Of a stretch of 42,235 nt of DNA, positions 35,785-42,235 are shown in pieces. A program made the translations under genes and the position numbers. The notes beneath the pieces are model-generated. The model was not told the origin of the DNA. It was given only the letters and a program-made list of their open reading frames with translations, and did no database searches. Where the stretch lies: contig JANPZZ010000023.1 of NCBI GenBank assembly GCA_024707305.1, positions 1 through 42,235 on the forward strand, given 5' to 3'. Position 1 is the stretch's first letter. Each line of letters begins with the position of its first letter. Origin of the DNA: Chitinophagaceae bacterium. Its GTDB lineage: Bacteria > Bacteroidota > Bacteroidia > Chitinophagales > Chitinophagaceae.

Positions 35785-35792
35785 TATTTTTG
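35785..35792 (+). promoter_or_regulatory. -7 box 4 nt from the start codon
   Basis: TATTTTTG followed by CAGC and the ATG at 35797; matches TAnnTTTG and fixes the start of the small membrane protein gene. Confidence 0.6.
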
Positions 35793-35796
35793 CAGC

Positions 35797-36114
35797 ATGC
35801 TTACACCTGATGAAGAAAAGTTTGTGGCTTACTGGGCAGAAAACCGTGAGCGTAAAAAGAAACTGATGTATTCCCTCGCCATCGGTCTGCCAACAGGCGT
35901 GGCAATTGTGATTGCTATTTTCGTCAACTTCTTTTCCGGATGGTATTTCAGGGCTGAAATGAACTTCCGGGCCAATTCATCAGGTTTTATCGTCTTAATG
36001 ATTGCAGCATTGGGCATCGTAATCTTTATTACAGTCTTCTCAGCCAGACATAAATGGGATATGAATGAAACCCGTTATCGTGAATTGCTCGCCCGGAAGG
36101 ATAAATCTGACTAA
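35797..36114 (+). CDS. Small two-helix membrane protein, unknown function
   Basis: 105 aa. A charged N-terminus (MLTPDEEKFVAYWAENRERK), two helices (SLAIGLPTGVAIVIAIFVNF and SGFIVLMIAALGIVIFITVF) and a charged C-terminus (HKWDMNETRYRELLARKDKS). I do not recognise a named family, although similar short proteins occur in Bacteroidota. The open frame begins at 35758, but the ATG at 35797 is chosen because a promoter box ends 4 nt before it. Confidence 0.75.
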   Translation: MLTPDEEKFVAYWAENRERKKKLMYSLAIGLPTGVAIVIAIFVNFFSGWYFRAEMNFRANSSGFIVLMIAALGIVIFITVFSARHKWDMNETRYRELLARKDKSD

Positions 36115-36191
36115 TTAAACAGCGCTTGCAGCGATTTTCCTTCTTTGTGTGTCATCAAACTGCATCTTCTAACTCATTAAAACAACTAACA

Positions 36192-36671
36192 GTGATTCGT
36201 ATCTTATCAGCGTTTGCAATCTGCGCCCTGCTTTTAACGGTTAATTCAGCCTGTAACAAAGAGTGTAGCCCCAAGCCAGTTTCGGCCGAGGCAAGTGCTA
36301 TGACAGCTTATGCGCAGTCAATTGGCATGACACCAACAGCACATTCAAGTGGTATTTTTTATGAAATCCTGGAACCTGGAACAGGTGCTACGCCTTCGGT
36401 ATTATCAGAAATCTCCATTACTTATGTTGGTAAATTATTAAATGGCGAAATATTTGATCAGATGTCTACACCAAATAATACGATGGAAAATCCACGCTGG
36501 CCGCTGAGTGGGTTGATCGAAGGCTGGAAAATCGGCATTCCTCTGATTAAAGTGGGTGGTAAAATCAGATTGCTGATCCCATCAGCACTCGCTTATGGCT
36601 GCGAAGGTCGTGGATCGATTCCCGGTAATTCACCACTGTTTTTTGAAGTATCGCTGGTGGAAATTCGCTAA
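36192..36671 (+). CDS. FKBP-type peptidyl-prolyl isomerase lipoprotein
   Basis: 159 aa from GTG 36192. Signal sequence with lipobox (AFAICALLLTVNSAC), so probably anchored to a membrane facing the periplasm. FKBP domain: IFYEILEPGTGATPSVLSEI, ISITYVGKLLNGEIFDQ, PRWPLSGLIEGWKIGIPLIK and GGKIRLLIPSALAYGCEGRG, IPGNSPLFFEVSLVEI. The usual FD..G pair is only partly kept, so activity is uncertain. I chose the GTG because it starts a proper lipoprotein signal; the frame is open further upstream from a TTG at 36126. Confidence 0.85.
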   Translation: MIRILSAFAICALLLTVNSACNKECSPKPVSAEASAMTAYAQSIGMTPTAHSSGIFYEILEPGTGATPSVLSEISITYVGKLLNGEIFDQMSTPNNTMENPRWPLSGLIEGWKIGIPLIKVGGKIRLLIPSALAYGCEGRGSIPGNSPLFFEVSLVEIR

Positions 36672-36675
36672 ATCC

Positions 36676-36718
36676 TTTTTACAGAAACGCGCTCTTCCGG
36701 AGCGCGTTTCTGTAAAAA
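36676..36718. terminator. Bidirectional hairpin terminator
   Basis: 19-bp stem (36676-36694 with 36700-36718), loop TTCCG, flanked by T and A runs. Between the convergent FKBP and response-regulator genes. Confidence 0.85.
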
Positions 36719-36764
36719 AGAGCTACGATGCATATTTTTTTAATGGAGAACACTTTCAGCACGC

Positions 36765-37418
36765 TTAGCTCCCCCTTGAGATTAATTTGTGCTCGTAAGC
36801 GTATTTGATCAACCCAATCACACTATTGGTACCGGTTTTGCGGAAGATGTTTTTGCGATGTGTTTCTACCGTTCGTTCACTGATAAATAAAGCTTCCGCA
36901 ATCTGCTTGTTATTGTATTCTTTCTCAATCAGGCGAATGATCTCAATTTCGCGTGCAGTCAGGTGTGCGTCTTCATATTGTTTCTTACGCTGACCATCTT
37001 TTTCCATCGCTTTCAACACTTCTTCGCTGAAATAAATTCCTCCCTGCGCAATTTTTGTCAATGCCTCAACGAGTTCCGTTTTTCCGATGTTTTTTAAAAC
37101 ATAACCTGAAATATCAGCATACTCAATCATTTCATTTACCAGGTCGGCCTCTCCATTCATGGAAAGCGCCAGAATACGTATTTCGGGAAACTTCTTCTTT
37201 ACCAGTTTTGCCAGCTCCGCACCCGACAATACGGGCATCATCACATCTGTAAGCAGGATGTCAACCGGTGAATCCGCTAGTAAACCGGGAACCGAAGCGG
37301 GATCAGTGGAGGCAAATACAAATTCGAACTGGTCATGCCCCTGCAACAACGACAGCAGTCCGTCAATCACGATCTGGTGATCGTCAACAAGCGCAAGCCT
37401 GATCTTCGAAGAAGGCAT
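36765..37418 (-). CDS. NarL/LuxR-family response regulator
   Basis: 217 aa. Receiver domain: LALVDDHQIVIDGLLSLLQG (acidic pocket D12, D13), ILLTDVMMPVLSG with phospho-acceptor D58, and GYVLKNIGKTELVEAL (Lys of the switch). C-terminal LuxR-type HTH: LTAREIEIIRLIEKEYNNKQ, IAEALFISERTVETHRKNIF. The gene lies 90 nt after the histidine kinase in the same direction, so the two form a cognate pair. Target genes unknown. Confidence 0.95.
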   Translation of the reverse strand: MPSSKIRLALVDDHQIVIDGLLSLLQGHDQFEFVFASTDPASVPGLLADSPVDILLTDVMMPVLSGAELAKLVKKKFPEIRILALSMNGEADLVNEMIEYADISGYVLKNIGKTELVEALTKIAQGGIYFSEEVLKAMEKDGQRKKQYEDAHLTAREIEIIRLIEKEYNNKQIAEALFISERTVETHRKNIFRKTGTNSVIGLIKYAYEHKLISRGS

Positions 37419-37481
37419 AGACGATTCGTCTTTTGGGTTAGTTTTCTCGCTGTGAATTACAACAACAAGATAGGTAAAAAG

Positions 37482-37506
37482 TCTGATGATCGATGGTGGA
37501 TGATCG
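37482..37506 (-). repeat. Short GATCG/CGATG repeat remnant
   Basis: TGATGATCGATGGTGGATGA then TCGGG between the kinase and regulator genes uses the same words as the element at 1093-1266; no inverted partner seen. Confidence 0.5.
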
Positions 37507-37508
37507 GG

Positions 37509-39558
37509 TTACAGTGGGACATGGATCGCCACTAAAGTACCACGCCCTGGTGCCGAATCAAAATCGACCGTTCCTTTCAGGTATTCGATTCGGGTGAGGA
37601 TATTTTTCAATCCGATTCCATCAAACTTCGATTTATCATTGCTGTCAAATCCTTTTCCATTGTCTTCCACCGTTGCGCTGATGCCATCTGCATCGCGCGT
37701 AATGGAAATATCCAGCGTGCTTGCGCCTGAATGTTTGATCACGTTGTTCACACACTCCTGTATCACACGGTAGAGTACGGTTTCCACATTGCTGTCGAGA
37801 CGCTCATCCAATCCCTCGGTATAGATATGAACTTTTAAAGCTCGTTTATCAATTTTATCAATGAAGTCACGCACCGCGCTGGCAAGACTGTTTTTTCAGT
37901 AATGCGTTAGGCATCATGTTGTGTGAAACATTGCGGATTTCCTTGCAGCTTTCATCCACCAGTCCAATAATTTTTTCCAGGGATAATGCCTGATCCGGAC
38001 TGGCATGTACTGCATTCGATTCAAAAGCGGAGAGGTTCATTTTTGCAGCACTCATCATCTGGCCTACACCATCATGCAAATCGCGGGCAATACGCTGACG
38101 TTCGTCTTCCTCTGCTTTAATCACAGCACGTGTTGCCAGCTCCTGCTGCTTCAGTATTTCCTGTTGCAAACGTGTTTGTTGTTTGAGACGGTAACGTCTG
38201 TAATAAGAAAGTCCCAGTGCACATACCAGTACAAACGCACCTGCCACGCCCCAGATCAGTAAATTTTTCTGCCTTAATTCTGCCCGCTGCAAAAGAATCG
38301 CCTGCTCTTTCTTTTCGGTCTGGTATTTTACCGACATATCGGCCATCGCTTTCACGTTCTGTTCATTCAACAGCGTGTCTTTGATGTTTGTCAGTTGTTG
38401 TTGGAAATAATATGCGCGCTGATGATTGCCGGTGGCTGCATGGTACCGGGCAGCGATCTCATAATATTTCCGTAAGTCATCCTTGCGGTCTGTTAGTTGA
38501 AGAATTGAATAGGCGCTGTCGAGCGAAATTCTGGCAGCTGCAAACATTTTGAGGCTGGTCTGCGCTTCGGCCATGCCGAGAAGTGGAGCCACCCTGTTAC
38601 GTTTATTGCCAATGGCGACATTTTGCCGATCGGCTTCCTTGAAATAAATGAGTGCGCTGTCTGATTGATTACGCAACATATGTATTTCTGCATAATCCTG
38701 GTTCACCATCGCCAACTGGCGCTTATCGCCAGGTTTTTCATATATGCGAATTGCCTCCCTGATTTCGCGAAGCGCTTCATCCAGTTTATTTTGTTTGATA
38801 TAAATGCTGCCAAGCGTTTGCCGGCTAATCGCTAATTCATTGTCATCACCGGTAGCATTTTGAATACGAATGGCTTCCTCCAGATGTTCAATCGCTTTTT
38901 CCAAATCATTCTTTTTGCCAAATACAATAGCAATAAAGTTGTGTGTTTTGGCAACGGCTTTTTCATCTTTCAGTTTTTCATACTCACGCAAGGCGTAGAA
39001 GAAATTGGACAGCGCATTTTCATAATCGCCAATATCCTTATAAACAAATCCAATATTATTAAAACTCATGGCGATGCCAGATGAGTCTTTTACAGATTGA
39101 CGCAGTTCGAGTGCCTGTTTGTAGAGATCGAGTGCTTTTGAATAATCGGCCAGTTCAATCTGGATATTTCCTTCATTATTGAGTGCAAAAGCCATATGTA
39201 CTTTATCACCGGCTTTTTTTGAAAATGCATAGTACTGGCGAAAAGCTTCCAGTGCCTGTGCATATTTAGCTTTCATGTAGGAAGCGTACCCCACGGAATT
39301 CCAGGCAGCGGCAGAAAGTTTGGGACGTCCCTTTACTTCCTGGTTAAGCCGGATGGCTTCTTTTGCATAGTAAAGTCCTGAATCTGGAATGGTCCATGCA
39401 TACTGCTCTGCAAGTGATATCATTGCCTTTACCGTATGTGTATCCACCGGCGTATGGGCGAGCACGCGGTACAGGCTATCGGATTGTTTGTTTTGGGCAG
39501 ATAAAGAAGAGCAGGTTAGTAGCAGGAAAGCGTCTAACAGCAGATAGCGAACAGTCAT
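37509..39558 (-). CDS. TPR-containing sensor histidine kinase (one frameshift)
   Basis: About 683 aa. Signal peptide (MTVRYLLLDAFLLLTCSSLS), six or so TPR units (AFALNNEGNIQIELADYSKA, IAMSFNNIGFVYKDIGDYEN and others), one membrane helix (LLIWGVAGAFVLVCALGLSY), then HisKA_3 (EDERQRIARDLHDGVGQMMS, with the phospho-His in DLHDG) and HATPase (ECVNNVIKHSGAS, VEDNGKGFDSNDKSKFDGIG). Removing one T from the 6-T run at 37891-37896 gives NALLKNSLASAVRDFIDKID and joins the kinase halves. TPRs outside the membrane with HisKA_3 inside is a common Bacteroidota kinase type. The signal is unknown. The start is 14 nt after dapB. Confidence 0.92.
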
Positions 39559-39572
39559 GAGTGGTGGTTCAG

Positions 39573-40289
39573 TTAAAGTCCTAACACATCTTTCATGCTG
39601 AAGATACCCTTTTTATTGTAAATATACTCAGCCGCTAAAACGGCACCTGTCGCGAATCCCAGGCGGTTGTGCGCTGTATGTATGATTTCAATATCGTCGA
39701 TAGGGGACTGGTATATTACAGAATGTGTGCCCGGTGCCGGGTCTTCGCGTTTACTGATAATTACGAGATCATCAGGTTTGCTGCTTGCGGCATTCACCCA
39801 TTTATTTTTTCGATCAATATTTTCAAGTACCTGTTCGGCAAGTGTAATAGCCGTTCCGCTGGGCGCATCCAGTTTCTGGGTATGATGTATTTCTTCAAGC
39901 GTTACATCATAATCCGTATGCTGCGCCATTAACTGCGCCAGTTTTTTATTAATCTCGAAGAAAATATTTACACCAACACTGAAATTGCTCGCATACAGAA
40001 ATGAACCATTAGTTTCCTGCACAAGCCGATGTACGGATGGCAGTTCTTCTGTCCAGCCAGTAGAACCACATACAACCGGAATATGCCACGAAAGCATTGT
40101 GCGCAAATTCGCAAGCGCACTATGCGGCCCGGTAAATTCGATGGCTACATCCGCAGGCTCCAAATTTTCAGCGTTAAAATCCCGCAGATTCTGATCGCTG
40201 ATGCGCAAAATGATATGATGACCATGATCTAAAGCAATTTGTTCAATCGCTTTTCCCATTTTACCGTAGCCAATGAGAGCAATGTTCAT
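39573..40289 (-). CDS. dapB: 4-hydroxy-tetrahydrodipicolinate reductase
   Basis: NAD(P)H-dependent reduction in the DAP/lysine pathway. 238 aa, on the short side, as is usual for Bacteroidota. GYGKMGK (7-13) binds NAD(P)H, and VAIEFTGPHSALANLR is the second cofactor segment. EIHHTQKLDAPSGTA carries the catalytic His-His and Lys and the substrate loop. The C-terminal HTAHNRLGFATGAVLAAEYI is typical. A TAATTTTA box about 45 nt upstream could be its promoter, but it may also be read from the parAB unit. The kinase gene follows after 14 nt. Confidence 0.95.
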   Translation of the reverse strand: MNIALIGYGKMGKAIEQIALDHGHHIILRISDQNLRDFNAENLEPADVAIEFTGPHSALANLRTMLSWHIPVVCGSTGWTEELPSVHRLVQETNGSFLYASNFSVGVNIFFEINKKLAQLMAQHTDYDVTLEEIHHTQKLDAPSGTAITLAEQVLENIDRKNKWVNAASSKPDDLVIISKREDPAPGTHSVIYQSPIDDIEIIHTAHNRLGFATGAVLAAEYIYNKKGIFSMKDVLGL

Positions 40290-40389
40290 TTCTGTCGTGG
40301 TTAAAAGGTTCTTAAAAAGTGATGAGGCTAAAATTACGATAAAATCAGGCGTTCAAAATAGTAGAACAGATAAATAACGATTGAAGAAA

Positions 40390-41073
40390 TCAGAAATTTG
40401 ATTTCCACATGCCTTTCTTGTACTGCGAATTCTTGCCGATCTGAACAATAAAACTCAATCCTGTGGTACCGGCAATTTCGCTGCGGCCTGGTTTAAATCG
40501 CAGACTGAGGTCAGGACTTACATCAAATGATTTGAGATGCGAATCTACCGCAGCATCCACCACATTCAACCCCCACATGATGAGGAAGAAAATGACAGAG
40601 TAATCGATATCACGACGAAACTGGTCACGATAGGAGCGAAGTGATGCTTCACTCAACGGTTTCAGCACATCTTTGATTTTTGGAAAAAGCGTGGAATCGG
40701 TTCCATTCACACGCATATTATACTTTACACGATAGGCAAAACGTGTGTCTTTATAGTTCTTGAGGTTGTAAACAAAAATGCCCGCAGTTGTTCCTAAGGC
40801 GCCATATACAATTGGCACTTTCCAGTATTTGCGATTGTACACCTGTCCCCATCCCGGAATAATTGCAGAGCGAATGGCAGCTTTGCGTGGATTGTATTCA
40901 CGCGGTTCCTTTCCGGCTTTTTCGGGAGTGGTGTCGCTTACAACATCAGGAATTCTCAGCGTACTGTCAGCAAACAGGCGCAACGTGTCGCCTTCCTGCG
41001 ACGATGCAGCAAGTGGCAATGTAATGCCAAGTATAAATCCCCACAAACCAATCAGGAATATGCGCATCTTCAT
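40390..41073 (-). CDS. DUF5683 membrane-associated protein
   Basis: 227 aa. Signal peptide or first helix (MRIFLIGLWGFILGITLPLA), then the DUF5683 core RKAAIRSAIIPGWGQVYNRK and YWKVPIVYGALGTTAGIFVY, and a later helix (YSVIFFLIMWGLNVVDAAVD). Ends with a beta-rich tail (LSLRFKPGRSEIAGTTGLSF). Function unknown. Sits 17 nt after parB, an order (parA-parB-DUF5683-dapB) that I know from many Bacteroidota. Confidence 0.88.
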   Translation of the reverse strand: MKMRIFLIGLWGFILGITLPLAASSQEGDTLRLFADSTLRIPDVVSDTTPEKAGKEPREYNPRKAAIRSAIIPGWGQVYNRKYWKVPIVYGALGTTAGIFVYNLKNYKDTRFAYRVKYNMRVNGTDSTLFPKIKDVLKPLSEASLRSYRDQFRRDIDYSVIFFLIMWGLNVVDAAVDSHLKSFDVSPDLSLRFKPGRSEIAGTTGLSFIVQIGKNSQYKKGMWKSNF

Positions 41074-41090
41074 GAATTCTTTTGAGCGGC

Positions 41091-42013
41091 TTACCCGGCC
41101 TTTACGCCCATTTGTTCGAGCAATTTGGTCAACTCGTCGATGGAGTAATAGTCGATGGTGATTTGTCCGCTACCGCCTTTTTTGCTGTGTTTAAGTTTAA
41201 CCCTTGTACTAAAATGGCTGGCCCTAAGTTATCCTCTATTTTCTGATAGGGACCGCTTAAGCCGGTTTTTGCGGTTTTTTTAACAGCAGCACCCTGTTTG
41301 TATAAATTACGAACCAGGTTTTCGGTTTGTCTTACATTGAGCCCTTTGCTGTTTATTTCTTTGAAAATATAAAGCTGATGATCTACTGTGTCAACATTTA
41401 CCAGCGCACGTGCATGACCCATTGTAAGGCTGCCATTGCGCACCGCCAGTTGAATATCCGGAGGTAATTTCAACAGGCGAATAAAATTGGCTACCGTGCT
41501 ACGGTCTTTACCCATGCGCTCAGCCACCTTTTCCTGTGTATAATCCAGTTCCTCCATCATGCGCTTATAGCTGAGTGCAACTTCCATTGCATTCAGGTCT
41601 TCACGCTGCAGGTTTTCAAGTAATGCCAGTTCCAACAACTCTACATCATTCACCTGACGCACATAGGCGGGTATGTCTTTCAGTCCCGCCATTTTGCTGG
41701 CGCGCCAGCGACGTTCACCCGAAATCAGTCTGTATTTACCATTCGCCAGTTTAGATACAGTTACCGGTTGAATGATATCATGCATTTTGATGCTTTCGGC
41801 CAGTTCATTTAATGCCTGTTCATCAAAATCGCGACGTGGCTGTTTGGGGTTAACCTCAATGTCGTTTACAGCAATACGTGTGATGCCTGTTGCTGTTTCC
41901 ACAACAGCTGGTTTTAGGTTGCCACTACCGGTTTTCAAGTCACTATCAATACTCTGCAGCAGGGACCGGATGCCCTTTCCTAACGCGTCTTTATTTTGTT
42001 TTGGGGAACTCAT
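41091..42013 (-). CDS. parB: ParB/Spo0J chromosome-partition protein (one frameshift)
   Basis: CTP-dependent DNA clamp that binds parS sites and works with ParA in chromosome segregation. About 307 aa. N-terminal GKGIRSLL (ParA-stimulating segment), then VNDIEVNPKQPRRDFDEQAL, ISGERRWRASKMAGLKDIPA (CTP-binding box GERRWRA) and LALLENLQREDLNAMEVALS, with the HTH domain EKVAERMGKDRSTVANFIRL. The visible frame goes astray after EDNLGPAILVQ. Adding one G (C on + strand, run 41222-41224) gives EDNLGASHFSTRVKLKHSKK and the normal end ITIDYYSIDELTKLLEQMGV then KAG. I did not find a clear parS site in this window by eye. Confidence 0.92.
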
Positions 42014-42049
42014 TTTCGCTTTATGGTTTCTTGTCTTGTTTTTTTGATA

Positions 42050-42235
42050 CTACAGTTCCAGGATTCGGTCTTCCTGCTTAATCTTCGTCATGTCATTTTT
42101 CTGCAGGATCTCTTTGCCGAGGTTCAGGTAATTCATTGAGCCCTTGCTGTTGGCGTCGTAAAGAATAACAGGTTTTCCTACGCTGGGTGCTTCAGAAAGA
42201 CGTGCATTCCGGTGGATGATGGTATTGAATACCAG
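42050..42235 (-). CDS. parA: ParA partition ATPase, C-terminal part
   Basis: Only the last 61 residues are inside the window; the gene continues past the window edge. [20 protein letters not shown] and [20 protein letters not shown] are the conserved C-terminal segments of ParA/Soj, followed by EILQKNDM and a stop at 42052-42050. 36 nt upstream of parB and in the same direction, so the two are one operon. Confidence 0.9.
   Translation of the reverse strand: MVFNTIIHRNARLSEAPSVGKPVILYDANSKGSMNYLNLGKEILQKNDMTKIKQEDRILEL

Overview
This window reads as ordinary chromosome from a member of the Bacteroidota, most likely the order Chitinophagales (inference). The evidence is the promoter type (TAnnTTTG -7 boxes, often only 4-8 nt before the start codon), the absence of Shine-Dalgarno sequences, and several lineage-typical genes: an OMP_b-brl-type TonB-dependent receptor, a DUF5683 protein next to parAB and dapB, an HU-CCDC81/SPOR membrane protein, and CarboxypepD_reg-like secreted proteins. 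I see no prophage, insertion sequence, CRISPR array or defence island.

Layout. 1-3000: tRNA-Leu(CAG) with a perfect hairpin terminator, a DMT-family exporter, dapD (lysine/peptidoglycan precursor) and a GT2 glycosyltransferase, all on the minus strand. 3059-7886: GT4 glycosyltransferase, then a tRNA-maturation run (tsaC, cca, a pRiA4b-ORF-3-like gene, miaA). 8092-10630: outer-membrane receptor. 10840-16012: a methyltransferase, the three-subunit proton-translocating transhydrogenase pntAA-pntAB-pntB, and an RsmF/NSUN-like RNA m5C methyltransferase. 16067-19341: a LysM protein converging on namZ-fmt. 19479-23690: SlyD-like FKBP, pepT, an SPFH protein and an ExbB/ExbD pair. 23735-27198: prmC divergent from ribD, then an IMPACT-family gene and an aldo/keto reductase. 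27410-30730: DoxX-like protein, mrp, a small secreted protein and 3-hydroxybutyryl-CoA dehydrogenase. 30852-36671: a secreted protein with a CAVGYL motif, paiB-SDR-kynU, the HU/SPOR membrane protein, a small membrane protein and an FKBP lipoprotein. 36765-42235: parA-parB-DUF5683-dapB, then a TPR histidine kinase and its NarL-type regulator, all on the minus strand.

The strongest window-wide signal is technical. Fourteen genes, many of them housekeeping (miaA, fmt, ribD, mrp, parB), are broken by about 20 single-base length changes, nearly all in short homopolymers. Each is repaired by adding or removing one base, which restores family motifs. I read these as consensus errors from uncorrected long reads, and I annotate each gene at its repaired full extent.

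The other recurrent signal is a set of intergenic repeats built from short words, mostly inverted: CGATG/GATCG words, the AAATCCGTGTAAATCTGTG word, TAATRTG words, and a 21-bp direct repeat. They sit at gene ends. No stretch longer than about 280 bases lacks a gene. The longest gaps are 22308-22583 (a strong terminator, then nothing recognised), 27199-27409, 10631-10839, 7887-8091 and 1075-1263.
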